Shown: positions 1 to 8,202 of the stretch, piece after piece
Numbering within the stretch: position 1 is the stretch's first letter
How the letters are laid out: the number at the start of each line of letters is the position of its first letter
Assembly: GCA_966250335.1 (NCBI GenBank)
Contig: CBINGZ010000036.1
Span: 1 to 64,000, forward strand
Length of the DNA stretch: 64,000 bases
Source of the DNA: OLB7 sp966250335
Lineage (GTDB): Bacteria; Bacteroidota; Ignavibacteria; OLB7
Direction of reading: 5' to 3'
Notes under the pieces: generated by a model
Seen by the model: the letters and a program-made list of their open reading frames with translations, nothing else
Database searches by the model: none
What the model was told of the DNA's origin: nothing
Translations under genes and position numbers: made by a program

Positions 1-70
1 CGTCGGCCTCTTCCTCGTCGGCCTCTTCCTCGTCGGCCTCTTCCTCGTCGGCCTCTTCCTCGTCGGCCTC
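1..70. repeat. 15-bp tandem repeat (four full copies plus part of a fifth)
   Basis: The unit cgtcggcctcttcct repeats perfectly four times in bases 1-60 and a fifth copy breaks off after 10 bases. The array probably continues beyond the left edge. Because 15 is a multiple of three, copy changes keep the minus-strand frame and only change the number of EEEAD units in the acidic protein. Confidence 0.9.
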
Positions 71-601
71 AGCGACAGCGGTGATGTCGTCGTCGAACTC
101 TTCCGTATCGGCGTCGACCTCATCGTCCTCATCGTCGCCGTCGAAGTCTTCCATGTCGTCGATATCGTCGTCGGAGTCTTCCATGTCGTCGTCCCGATCC
201 TCGTCGTCGGAGTCTTCCGTATCAGCGGCTGCATCCGCGTCGGACGCATCGCTGTCCGATTCTTCTGTCGGATCGTCGCCTTCGTCCGAATCCGATCTAT
301 CGTCTCCTGATTCCTCGGCATCGTTCGAGCCGCTCGCCGTCGTCTCGCCTTCGACTGAAGGTGTCGCCTCGTCCGAAGGGCTCGTCTCGGCTGAAGCCGT
401 CTCCTCGCCCGAGGCCGTGCCGGAGTCGGCTCCGGTCTCTGAACTCGTATCGGAATCGGTCGTTCCGCCCGTCTCTTCCGGCGTTGTCGTCCCGCCGCCG
501 TCGTTTCCGCTCTCGGCGGCGGAGCCGGTCGTCTCCGCTCCGTCGGTCTCTTCCGGACCGCCGGGCATATCCGCCCCCTGAGGCGTCTGATCGTCTGCCA
601 T
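2..601 (-). CDS. Highly acidic, low-complexity protein (N-terminal part, cut by left edge)
   Basis: An open frame runs from an ATG at 601-599 to the left edge with no stop, so about 200 residues are visible and the C-terminus is outside the window. The protein starts MADDQTPQGADMPGG and is almost entirely Asp, Glu, Ser, Thr, Gly and Ala. Acidity rises toward the edge, ending in repeated EEEAD pentapeptides. I see no signal peptide, membrane segment or folded domain, so the visible part is probably disordered. It could be an acidic extension of a larger protein whose domain lies outside. The plus strand of the same stretch is an open Ser-rich frame, which I take as the shadow because the minus frame has a clean ATG and unbroken acidic composition. 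Function is not recognisable. Confidence 0.6.
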   Translation of the reverse strand, partial: MADDQTPQGADMPGGPEETDGAETTGSAAESGNDGGGTTTPEETGGTTDSDTSSETGADSGTASGEETASAETSPSDEATPSVEGETTASGSNDAEESGDDRSDSDEGDDPTEESDSDASDADAAADTEDSDDEDRDDDMEDSDDDIDDMEDFDGDDEDDEVDADTEEFDDDITAVAEADEEEADEEEADEEEADEEEAD

Positions 602-679
602 TACCGTAATCCTTTATCCTTGCTGATGAGAGAAAAATTCCGTCCGAGAACCATCACCGTGAGGGGTCTTCCGATCTCC

Positions 680-703
680 CGGTTCATGACGCCGCATGAA
701 CCG
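680..703 (-). terminator. Hairpin downstream of the AI-2E-type permease gene
   Basis: Arms of 9 bp (cggttcatg and catgaaccg) pair perfectly around a 6-base loop, about 25 bases after the permease stop codon. No T-run follows on the minus strand, so this may be a processing or weak termination hairpin, or an operator. Confidence 0.4.
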
Positions 704-726
704 TTCATAACAACGGGAGTCCCCGA

Positions 727-2103
727 TCAGTGCTCGGCGACCGGCGCGATCTGCTCGGCAGGGCCGACCGACCGTCTGTACCATTCCTTGAGAAACATCA
801 TGAGCACGGCCGTCGTCGGCACAGCTATCAGCAGCCCGATGAAGCCGAGAAAATATCCGAACGCGAAGAGCGAGGCGATCATCAGCACGGGGTGCAGCCC
901 CACGTTGCTTCCGACAATCCTCGGCTCGATCAGATACGAGTTCAGCGCATGGAGGAACCCGATCATCCCGGCCGTGATCAGGGTGTTGGTCATGAAATCA
1001 CCCGGCGCGAAGGCGTAGATCACGATCGCCACTCCAAGGTTCATGAACATGCCGAGCGTCGGTATCAGGTTGAAGACTCCCGTGAGAAGTCCGATGCCGA
1101 TGGCGTACGGCACGTCGAACGTGATCAGGATCGCCGTCGCCAGGATCGCGACGATCGTCGACGTGGTAAGGATGCCGCGCAGATACGCGTTCAGGATCGA
1201 GTCGATCCCCTTGACCAGATAGACATGTCTGGGATCATCCCGCAGCACGGTGGCCCTGATGAAGCGCCGCAGCCGGGGGTAGTCGATCAGCATGTAGAAG
1301 GTCAGGAGCGGGATCGCCAGCAGGTTGAAGACCCCTTCCAGGATAGTGCTGATATTCTGCGCCAGGCTCAGTATCGACCCGAAGAGCCAGCTCACGACCG
1401 CCTGGATCTGCGGCTGGATCTGGTTGGTCACCAGTTCCGCGGCCTGCTTCTCGGGGAGTCCGTAGCGGGTAAGACGCTTCACCAGCTTCTCGCGATCGAG
1501 CAGCGAGTTCGCATCCGCCAGGAGTCCCTGCGCCGAGGTCCAGAGCTGGCTTCCCTCGCTGATGAGCCCCGGCACGATGAAGACGAAGACCACCACGTAG
1601 ATGCTCAGCAGCAGCACCACGATGCCGAGCGAGGTGATCCATCGGGCTATCCCGTTCTCCTCGAACCGCCTGATGACCGGCGCGCAGATGTAGGCGAGCA
1701 GGAGGGCGATGATGAAGGGGAAGAGAACGCCGCTGAGCGAGATCGACAACCAGATCAGAAACGAAAAGATCGCAAGGAGCATTGTGCGCCTGACGACCGT
1801 CACCCGCCGGAACGGGTAGAGAAAGTAGAGAAGCGCCGCCAGCGGAAAGACCGGAAGAATGACCGCTCCGGACGTTGCGTCCGAATAGAAGATCGTGACC
1901 CAGAGAAAGGTCAGCAGTCCGAACCCGGCGACGGCGGCAAGGATCTCCTGGATCTTCATATCGCGCCGCGTCCACCTGCGCGGGCTCCGTCGCGCGGGCT
2001 CCGACGGTTCGGCGGGGAGGGCGGGCTCCGGCACGGCCGGAACGGGAGTCGCGGCATCCGGACGGGGCCCGGCGGCGGTTCCTTCGCTCAGATCCTCAGA
2101 CAT
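727..2103 (-). CDS. AI-2E/PerM-family membrane transporter
   Basis: This 458-residue protein is an integral membrane protein of the AI-2E transporter (UPF0118/PerM) family. The family exports small molecules or acts as a proton-coupled carrier, and the substrate cannot be read from sequence. After a 45-residue Pro/Glu-rich cytoplasmic head come hydrophobic segments around residues 52-75, 80-100, 108-140 and 158-178. A long soluble loop of about 100 residues follows, as is usual in the family, and then the C-terminal helices. The conserved C-terminal region includes LLTGVFNLIPTLGMF and IEPRIVGSNVGLHPVL, which match the family signature. It is the last gene of a minus-strand run after acyl-CoA dehydrogenase and dut, 61 bases after dut. 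Confidence 0.85.
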   Translation of the reverse strand: MSEDLSEGTAAGPRPDAATPVPAVPEPALPAEPSEPARRSPRRWTRRDMKIQEILAAVAGFGLLTFLWVTIFYSDATSGAVILPVFPLAALLYFLYPFRRVTVVRRTMLLAIFSFLIWLSISLSGVLFPFIIALLLAYICAPVIRRFEENGIARWITSLGIVVLLLSIYVVVFVFIVPGLISEGSQLWTSAQGLLADANSLLDREKLVKRLTRYGLPEKQAAELVTNQIQPQIQAVVSWLFGSILSLAQNISTILEGVFNLLAIPLLTFYMLIDYPRLRRFIRATVLRDDPRHVYLVKGIDSILNAYLRGILTTSTIVAILATAILITFDVPYAIGIGLLTGVFNLIPTLGMFMNLGVAIVIYAFAPGDFMTNTLITAGMIGFLHALNSYLIEPRIVGSNVGLHPVLMIASLFAFGYFLGFIGLLIAVPTTAVLMMFLKEWYRRSVGPAEQIAPVAEH

Positions 2104-2164
2104 ATACGATCGATCCTCTCGGTTCGTGGAAGGTGGCTCGCTTCGGACCGCGCTACGGAGATCG

Positions 2165-2614
2165 TTACCCGCGTCCCGTGCTTCCGAATCCCCCGGCGCC
2201 CCGCCCGGTCTCCGGCAGAGAGGAGACCTCCTCCCATTCGATCCGTTCGTACCGGGCGATCACCGCCTGGGCGATCCGCTCGCCCCGCTCTATCGTGAAC
2301 GGCTCGGAGCCGTGGTTGACCAGAAGCACGAAGATCTCACCACGATAATCCTCGTCCACCGTCCCCGGCGCGTTCACCATCCCGATCCCGTGACGCGCGG
2401 CCAGCCCGCTTCGCGGACGGACCTGGCACTCGTAGCCGGGGGGAAGGGCGATCGCGATCCCTGTCGGAACCCCGGCGCGCCGGCCCGGCTCAAGAACCAC
2501 CGGGCTCTCGACGGCGGCGCGAAGATCGAGCCCCGCCGCCCCCGATGAGGCATAAGAGGGGAGAGGAAGATCCTCGAACCCTTCCCTCACTCTTGTTATC
2601 CTGATCGTCGGCAT
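2165..2614 (-). CDS. dut: dUTP diphosphatase (dUTPase)
   Basis: It hydrolyses dUTP to dUMP and pyrophosphate, keeping uracil out of DNA and supplying dUMP for thymidylate synthesis. All five motifs of the trimeric dUTPase family are present in order: AGLDLRA (1), PRSGLA (2), GTVDEDYRGEI (3, with the catalytic Asp/Tyr region), RGERIAQ (4) and the C-terminal Gly-rich arm GAGGFGSTG (5). The 149-residue length is typical. I start at MPTIRI, whose ATG lies one base after the stop of the acyl-CoA dehydrogenase. An upstream ATG at 2629 would add five residues and overlap that gene. The tight spacing implies co-transcription. Confidence 0.95.
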   Translation of the reverse strand: MPTIRITRVREGFEDLPLPSYASSGAAGLDLRAAVESPVVLEPGRRAGVPTGIAIALPPGYECQVRPRSGLAARHGIGMVNAPGTVDEDYRGEIFVLLVNHGSEPFTIERGERIAQAVIARYERIEWEEVSSLPETGRGAGGFGSTGRG

Positions 2615-2615
2615 C

Positions 2616-3782
2616 TCAGACGAACGCATCGATTCCCGTGATATCGGCCCCGAGAATCAGCGTGTGGATGTCGTGCGTCCCCTCGTAGGTCTTCACCGAC
2701 TCCAGGTTGGCCGCATGACGCATGACCGGATACTCGTCCAGAATGCCGTTGGCGCCGTGGATGTCGCGCGCCAGGCGGGCGCATTCCAGAGCCATCCAGA
2801 CGTTGTTCCGCTTCGCCATCGAAATCTGCTGCGGTCTGACCGTTCCCGCGTCCTTCAGCTTCGCCAGCCTGAACGCCAGAAGCTGCGCCTTGGTGATCTC
2901 GCTCAGCATCCAGACGAGCTTCTCCTGCACGAGCTGGAAGCCGCCGATCGGGCGGTCGAACTGAACGCGGGTGGTCGCGTACTTCACCGACGACTCGTAG
3001 ACGGCGATCGCCGCCCCGATTGCCCCCCAGCTGATCCCGTAGCGGGCCTGGTTCAGACAGGAGAGGGGGCCGCGGAGTCCCTTCACATCGGAGAAGATGT
3101 GGGACTTCGGAATCTCGCAGTCCTGGAAGACCAGCTCGCTGGTGACCGAGGCGCGGAGCGAATGCTTCCCCTTCATCTCCGGGGCCGTGAAGCCGGGGGT
3201 TCCCTTCTCCACCACAAACCCGCGGATCACCCCGTCGAGTTTCCCCCAGACGACCGCGACGTCGGCCAGGGTGCCGTTGGTGATCCACATCTTGGCGCCG
3301 TTCAGGACGTAGCCGTTGTCGGTCTCGCGGGCGTTCGTCAGCATGCCGCTCGGGTTGGAGCCGTAGTCGGGCTCGGTGAGCCCGAAGCAGCCGAGCGATT
3401 CGCCGGAGGCGAGACGGGGGAGCCATTTCCTCTTGAGTTCCTCGTCGGCGTACTGCCAGATCGGGTACATCACCAGGGAGCTCTGCACGGAGACGCAGCT
3501 TCTGACCGCCGAGTCGCCGCGTTCGAGTTCCTGGTTGATGAGCCCGTAGCAGATCGAGTTCATGCCGCCGCCGCCGTACTCCTCCGGGATCGTGGAGCCG
3601 AAGATCCCCAGCTCGCCGAAGCGCGCGGGAAGCTCGGAAGGAAATGTCCCGTCACGATAATGATGCTCGATGACCGGAAGGATCTCCTCATCCACGAACG
3701 AACGGATCGTGTCGCGAACCATCCGCTCCTCGTCGCTCAGCAGCTCTTCGATATCGAAGTAATCGGGAAGTGTGATCGGCAT
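2616..3782 (-). CDS. Acyl-CoA dehydrogenase, glutaryl-CoA dehydrogenase-like
   Basis: This 388-residue flavoprotein of the acyl-CoA dehydrogenase family oxidises a CoA thioester at the alpha-beta bond with FAD. The flavin-contact stretch CFGLTEPDYGSNPSG followed by WITNG is present. The C-terminal YEGTHDIHTL holds the catalytic-base Glu in the position used by glutaryl-, isovaleryl- and short-chain enzymes. The overall pattern (RSCVSVQSSLVMYPI, QARYGISWGAIGAA, IHGANGI) is closest to glutaryl-CoA dehydrogenase, which also decarboxylates to crotonyl-CoA in lysine and tryptophan breakdown. The start is the ATG at 3782 (MPITLPDYFDIEELL). The extra 30 residues further upstream are low quality. It heads the minus operon with dut, an unusual partner. 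Confidence 0.9.
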   Translation of the reverse strand: MPITLPDYFDIEELLSDEERMVRDTIRSFVDEEILPVIEHHYRDGTFPSELPARFGELGIFGSTIPEEYGGGGMNSICYGLINQELERGDSAVRSCVSVQSSLVMYPIWQYADEELKRKWLPRLASGESLGCFGLTEPDYGSNPSGMLTNARETDNGYVLNGAKMWITNGTLADVAVVWGKLDGVIRGFVVEKGTPGFTAPEMKGKHSLRASVTSELVFQDCEIPKSHIFSDVKGLRGPLSCLNQARYGISWGAIGAAIAVYESSVKYATTRVQFDRPIGGFQLVQEKLVWMLSEITKAQLLAFRLAKLKDAGTVRPQQISMAKRNNVWMALECARLARDIHGANGILDEYPVMRHAANLESVKTYEGTHDIHTLILGADITGIDAFV

Positions 3783-4019
3783 GTCGGCAGAATTGAATGT
3801 CCCGGATCGGCAGAGGGGTGGGGCCGCGGCGGTACCCGATCCGCAGGTGCGGAAACCCCCAAGGCTCGCCAATATAGCCCGACCCCAACTTACGAATGGG
3901 ATTCGTTTGCAAGAACTTGTTATTTGGAGATATCCCTCTCAACCCCATCCTTCTTCCGGGGATCGTGTCCGGCCGAGTTTGATTAACTTCGCGTCGCCAT
4001 AACCAACCGCAGAAACCGT
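3783..4019. promoter_or_regulatory. Divergent intergenic region with a short palindrome
   Basis: These 237 bases separate divergent genes (acyl-CoA dehydrogenase on minus, polX on plus) and must hold both promoters. The clearest structure is acgaatgggattcgt at 3892-3906, a perfect 6-bp inverted repeat with a 3-base centre. I see no exact TTG-N20-TAnnTTTG promoter here; the minus-strand TATATTGG near 3876 is a near match without a matching upstream element. Confidence 0.35.
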
Positions 4020-5744
4020 ATGACCGCACGACAGGTTGCCGACATACTCTACGATATCGAGACCCTCCTTGTGCTGCATGGGGAGGATGAGTTCAAGAGC
4101 AAGGCGTACGGCCGTGCCGCCAGAGCCCTGGAGACGTCGACCGCCGACGTCGCGGAGGCCGCGCGGACCGGGACGCTGACCTCCATCCCCGGGATCGGCA
4201 AGGGGATGGCCCCGGAGCTGCAGGAGCTCGTCGTCACCGGAACCACGGCGCAGCTTGACAGGCTCCGGGAGGCGACGCCGCCGGGGCTGATGGAGATCCT
4301 GAAGATCAGGGGGGTGGGGGCCAAGAAGGTCCGCGCCTTCTGGATACAGCTCGGGATCGAGTCGCTCGGGGAACTGGAGCACGCCTGCATGGAGAACCGC
4401 GTGGCCGCGCTGGCAGGGTTCGGTGCCAGGTCGCAGGAGAAGATCCTGGCGGGGATCGAGGAGATCAAGAAGAATCGCGGCAAGATGCTTCTCGACGCGG
4501 CGACGGCGGTATCGGACAAGCTCCTCCACGCGCTGGAGGCGCTCCCCTCGGTCACGAGAGCCGCCGTGGCCGGCAGGCTCCGCAGAGGGTACGAGTATAT
4601 CGAAACGCTCTCGTTCGTCGTCGAGACCTCCTCGGTCGACGACCTGGAGCGGGAGGTGCGCGCGGCGGGTCTCTTCCTGAACGTCGCGACGGCGGGGAGC
4701 CGGATCATCGGGGAGATCGAGGGGGGAACCGGCGTCCGGATCTTCGCGGCCGCCCCCGGAAACTTCCATCCCCTTCTCCACCAGAAGAGCGGCGCCAGCG
4801 ACTACCTCTTCATGATCTCCATCCCGCTGGCCGACAACGGCTACGACCTGCGGGACGACGGTCTCTACGAGAACGGCGGGCTGATGGCGCTGGAGTCGGA
4901 AGAGGAGCTGTTCCAGCTCGCCGGCGTGCAGTATATCCCCCCGGAACTTCGGGAGGGGATCGACGAGGTGCGCCGCGCGATCGACGGGACGATCCCGGAG
5001 CTGGTATCGCAGAGCGATCTGAAAGGGGTGATGCACGTCCACTCCACCTGGAGCGACGGCCAGAACTCGATCGCCGAGATCGCCGAACATGCGCGTTCGC
5101 TCGGCTACGGCTATCTGCTGATGTGCGATCACTCCAAGGCCGCCTTCTACGCCAACGGCCTGGATGAACGGCGGGTGGAGGCGCAGGGGAAGGAGATCGA
5201 CGAGATCAACAGGAAGTATGATCCGGCCGAGTTCCGTGTGCTGAAGGGGATTGAATGCGATATTCTCGCCGACGGCGCGATGGACCTGGACGACGACGTT
5301 CTCGCCTCGCTCGACGCAGTGGTGGCGTCGATCCATTCCAGTTTCAACCTCCCCCCGGAGCAGCAGACCGAACGGCTCTGCCGCGCTCTCGCCAACCGGT
5401 GGGTGACGATGCTGGGGCATCCCACGGGACGCCTGATCCTGGCCCGGAACGGCTACGCGCCCGATCTCCGGAGGGTGATCGAGACGGCGCAGCAGTACGG
5501 CAAGTCGATCGAACTGAACGCCAACCCGCACCGGCTCGACCTGAGCTGGAGGATGATCCGGTTCGCGCGGCGGCGCGGCGTGAAGATCGCGATCAATCCC
5601 GACGCGCACTCTCTGGCGGGATTCGGTGTTATGCGCTACGGGCTCACGATGGGGCGCAAGGCATGGCTTACCCCGGCGGAGGTCCTCAACACGCTCGATG
5701 CCGACGGGTTCCTCCGCTTCGTGGCGGGAACCCGCGGCGGATAA
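4020..5744 (+). CDS. polX: PolX-family protein: substituted polymerase X core plus PHP phosphoesterase domain
   Basis: The 574 residues show the bacterial PolX architecture: an N-terminal 8-kDa/HhH region (residues 1-110, with IPGIGKG and IRGVGAKK), a fingers-palm-thumb core (about 110-320) and a C-terminal PHP domain (335-574). The PHP metal ligands look complete: H339/H341 in HVHSTWSDG, D370/H371, E412, H439, H467 and the NPDAH motif. This domain gives 3'-5' exonuclease or AP-endonuclease activity in known PolX enzymes. In the palm, the family motif GSxRR...DxD reads AGRLRRGYEYIETLSF (184-199). The two aspartates are replaced by T196 and S198, and the third appears to be G238. Polymerase activity is therefore doubtful. 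The likely role is nuclease work in base-excision repair. Confidence 0.88.
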   Translation: MTARQVADILYDIETLLVLHGEDEFKSKAYGRAARALETSTADVAEAARTGTLTSIPGIGKGMAPELQELVVTGTTAQLDRLREATPPGLMEILKIRGVGAKKVRAFWIQLGIESLGELEHACMENRVAALAGFGARSQEKILAGIEEIKKNRGKMLLDAATAVSDKLLHALEALPSVTRAAVAGRLRRGYEYIETLSFVVETSSVDDLEREVRAAGLFLNVATAGSRIIGEIEGGTGVRIFAAAPGNFHPLLHQKSGASDYLFMISIPLADNGYDLRDDGLYENGGLMALESEEELFQLAGVQYIPPELREGIDEVRRAIDGTIPELVSQSDLKGVMHVHSTWSDGQNSIAEIAEHARSLGYGYLLMCDHSKAAFYANGLDERRVEAQGKEIDEINRKYDPAEFRVLKGIECDILADGAMDLDDDVLASLDAVVASIHSSFNLPPEQQTERLCRALANRWVTMLGHPTGRLILARNGYAPDLRRVIETAQQYGKSIELNANPHRLDLSWRMIRFARRRGVKIAINPDAHSLAGFGVMRYGLTMGRKAWLTPAEVLNTLDADGFLRFVAGTRGG

Positions 5745-5799
5745 GGGACGCGCTCCACGGCGGGCGACGTCCGTTCACATCATAATGCGATCTTCAGGA

Positions 5800-6687
5800 A
5801 TGTCTGAACCAATCATCATCGATGGAAAGATCGTCTCCTCGGCGATCCTGGAACAGGTAGGAAGGGAGGCGGATATCCTCCGCTCGACGCGCGGGATCAA
5901 CCCCGGGCTGGCGGTGGTGCTGGTCGGGAACGATCCGGCGTCGGCCACCTATGTGGCGTCGAAGGGGCGTGCGTGCCAGGCGCTCGGATTCCATTCGGTC
6001 ACGAAGACGCTCCATGAGGCGACCACGCAGGAGGAACTGCTGGCGCTGATCGACGAGCTGAATCGCGACCCGATGATTCATGGAATCCTCGTGCAGTCGC
6101 CGCTCCCCGATCAGATCGACCCGGGAGCGATCGTCCAGGCGATCGACTACCGGAAGGATGTGGACGCGTTCCATCCCACCAGCGTCGGCAGAATGGTGAT
6201 CGGGCTTCCGTCGCCGGAACCGTGTACGCCGGCGGGAGTGATCGAGATGCTCAGGCACTACAGGATCGAGACCTCCGGGCGCCGCGCCGTGGTGATCGGG
6301 CGGAGCAATATCGTCGGCAAGCCGCTCGCCATCATGCTGATGCAGAAGCGGGAGGGGGGGAACGCGATCGTGACGGTGGCGCATTCCGCCGCCCGCGATC
6401 TTGGGGCGATCACACGCGAGGCGGACATTCTGATAGCCGCAATCGGCCGTCCGCGATATATCACGGCCGACATGGTGAAGCTCGGCGCCGTGGTGATCGA
6501 CGTCGGAGTCAACCGTGTGAACGACCCGACGGCGAAGCGGGGGTACAGGATCGTGGGGGATGTCGATTTCAACGGCGTCTCCGCCGTCGCCTCCGCCATC
6601 ACGCCGGTTCCGGGAGGGGTCGGATTGATGACGATCGCCATGCTCATGAAAAACACGCTGCGCGCCGCGCGAGGAGAATTCGATTGA
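5800..6687 (+). CDS. folD: Methylenetetrahydrofolate dehydrogenase / methenyltetrahydrofolate cyclohydrolase
   Basis: This bifunctional folate enzyme interconverts 5,10-methylene-, 5,10-methenyl- and 10-formyl-tetrahydrofolate with NADP, feeding purine and formyl-methionine synthesis. At 295 residues it has the usual length. Visible signatures are TYVASKGRACQALG with the catalytic Tyr/Lys, GILVQSPLPDQID, KDVDAFHP, the nucleotide-binding GRSNIVGKPLAIML and the C-terminal TPVPGGVGLMT. I start at MSEPIIIDGK (5800), preceded closely by agga. An ATG at 5785 would add five residues. The stop overlaps the start of the next gene by one base (TGATG), indicating translational coupling. Confidence 0.96.
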   Translation: MSEPIIIDGKIVSSAILEQVGREADILRSTRGINPGLAVVLVGNDPASATYVASKGRACQALGFHSVTKTLHEATTQEELLALIDELNRDPMIHGILVQSPLPDQIDPGAIVQAIDYRKDVDAFHPTSVGRMVIGLPSPEPCTPAGVIEMLRHYRIETSGRRAVVIGRSNIVGKPLAIMLMQKREGGNAIVTVAHSAARDLGAITREADILIAAIGRPRYITADMVKLGAVVIDVGVNRVNDPTAKRGYRIVGDVDFNGVSAVASAITPVPGGVGLMTIAMLMKNTLRAARGEFD

Positions 6688-7490
6688 TGGCCCCGGAGGG
6701 ATTCGACTACGACTTCGATTTCGAGTTCGAGGAGGAGGAGCCGAGGCGCCCCCTGAAGGAACGGCGGAAGTTCGCCGTCCTCTACGAGGATGACCGCGTC
6801 GTCGTCTTCGACAAGGCGTCGGGGATCGCGACGATCCCGGAGAGGTTCCAGAAGGGGGTGTCGCTGAAGGAGCTGGCCGAGGAGAAGATGGGGCGGCTCT
6901 GGACGGTTCACAGAATCGACAAGGAGACGAGCGGCGTGGTGATCTTCGGCCGCGACGCCGAGGCGCATAAATCGCTCAACGATCAGTTCGAGGCGCGTGA
7001 GACGCGCAAGATCTACGCGGCCGTGATCGAGGGGGAGATGGTCGACCCCGAGATGACGATCGACATTCCACTCATGGTCGACCCCGGGCAGCCCGGCCGG
7101 ATGAAGGCGAGCGCGCGCGGGAAGGAGTCGGTCACCTGTCTGCGGGTCCGGGAGCGGTTCCGCGGGTTCACCTACGTGGAAGCGGAGCCGAAGACGGGAC
7201 GCCAGCATCAGATCCGTGTCCACTGCAAGGCGGTCGGTCTCCCTCTGGCCGTCGATTCGATGTACGGCAATCGCGACAAGCTTCTTCTCTCCGCCCTGAA
7301 ACGGAAGTTCCGCGATTACGGTCGCGACGAACAGCCGCTCATCGACCGCCTCACGCTCCACGCCGAGGAGCTGACCGTACGACATCCCGGAACGGGAGAA
7401 CATGTCACATTCCGATCGGAACTGCCGCGGGATCTCCGCGCGCTCCTGACCCAGCTTCGTAAGGCGAGGGGAGTGAGGGAGGAGGGGTGA
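6687..7490 (+). CDS. RluA-family RNA pseudouridine synthase
   Basis: This 267-residue enzyme isomerises uridine to pseudouridine in RNA. The catalytic-Asp motif is intact in VHRIDKETSGVVIF, followed by LNDQFEARETRKIYAAVIEG and the RNA-binding PKTGRQHQIRVHCKAVG typical of RluA/RluC/RluD-type enzymes. There is no N-terminal S4 domain. Instead the protein begins with about 25 acidic residues (DYDFDFEFEEEE) before the catalytic domain. The start ATG overlaps the folD stop by one base. The target RNA site cannot be named from sequence. Confidence 0.9.
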   Translation: MAPEGFDYDFDFEFEEEEPRRPLKERRKFAVLYEDDRVVVFDKASGIATIPERFQKGVSLKELAEEKMGRLWTVHRIDKETSGVVIFGRDAEAHKSLNDQFEARETRKIYAAVIEGEMVDPEMTIDIPLMVDPGQPGRMKASARGKESVTCLRVRERFRGFTYVEAEPKTGRQHQIRVHCKAVGLPLAVDSMYGNRDKLLLSALKRKFRDYGRDEQPLIDRLTLHAEELTVRHPGTGEHVTFRSELPRDLRALLTQLRKARGVREEG

Positions 7491-7528
7491 CGGATGGAGG
7501 GCCCGCACAGGGATAAATCGCTGTTCGA

Positions 7529-8104
7529 TTAATTCTCGAACACCCGGCGAAGGAAGAGGAAACGGTCGCGGTAGTACGATTCGCTCAGACTGCTGACGAT
7601 CACCCCGGAGGAGGTGGAGGCGTGGACGAACTGGTCCGAGTTGATCAGGATGCCGACGTGCGACACCCCGGCCCCGGTGGTGTTGAAGAAGACGAGATCG
7701 CCGGGAAGCGCATTCTCGATATCGACCTCCTGACCCACGGTCGCCTGCGCCGCGGAATTGCGGGGGAGACGGAGGGGGACCGTCTCGTAGACGTTGCAGA
7801 TGAACCCCGAGCAGTCGACCCCGGAGCGGCTGAGCCCTCCGAAGAGATAGGGGGTGCCGAGCCATCCCTCCGCGGCCGCCATCACCGAACGCCGGGCGCT
7901 CGAAAGATCGGTCAGTTCGATCGAACGGTGGAGCGCCTCGCGTCCCTTCATCGAGATTCTGACCGTCTCCACCCGCGTCGCCGGGAAGCACCCCGCCATC
8001 GTCAGAGAGAGCAGCAGAAACGCCGCCGCGATCGATCCGTTCGTCGCTCCTTGATGCATCGGTATCCGAAATAATGTTCGCTCAGCCGGTCGCTCGATCT
8101 TCAT
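7529..8104 (-). CDS. NlpC/P60-family cell-wall endopeptidase, predicted lipoprotein
   Basis: A 191-residue protein with a signal sequence ending in a lipobox (LTMAGC), so it is probably anchored to the membrane by lipid. The C-terminal half is an NlpC/P60 domain that cleaves peptidoglycan stem peptides. The catalytic Cys is in GVDCSGFI, the His in SHVGILI, and a second His follows in FVHASTSSG. I use the ATG at 8104 because ggagg lies five bases upstream on the minus strand. ATGs at 8122 and 8059 are alternatives, the last giving a shorter, more conventional signal peptide. It stands alone, convergent with the pseudouridine synthase gene. Confidence 0.88.
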   Translation of the reverse strand: MKIERPAERTLFRIPMHQGATNGSIAAAFLLLSLTMAGCFPATRVETVRISMKGREALHRSIELTDLSSARRSVMAAAEGWLGTPYLFGGLSRSGVDCSGFICNVYETVPLRLPRNSAAQATVGQEVDIENALPGDLVFFNTTGAGVSHVGILINSDQFVHASTSSGVIVSSLSESYYRDRFLFLRRVFEN

Positions 8105-8202
8105 CGGCCTCCGTTCGAACATTCCAGCGTCGATCAGGTTTCATCGGTCGCGGGATCGGGAGGAGCCGCGATGCGCAGATCTCTCGATGCCCGATATACT
8201 TC

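Noticed and set aside
1..75. CRISPR-like repeat
   Set aside because: The 15-bp units are directly adjacent with no spacers and encode an in-frame pentapeptide repeat.
81..581. Ser-rich 166-codon frame on the plus strand
   Set aside because: The opposite frame has a clean ATG and a continuous acidic protein; poly-Ser is what its complement would encode.
730..2298. 522-codon open frame on the plus strand
   Set aside because: Shadow of the AI-2E-type permease and dut; it crosses both genes and has no recognisable domain.
3898..3916. Second Fur/Zur site before polX
   Set aside because: Only one half-site (tttgcaag) resembles the palindrome at 9180; the other half is absent.
3939..5609. 556-codon open frame on the minus strand
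   Set aside because: Shadow of polX; no family signals and Arg/Asp/His-rich composition.
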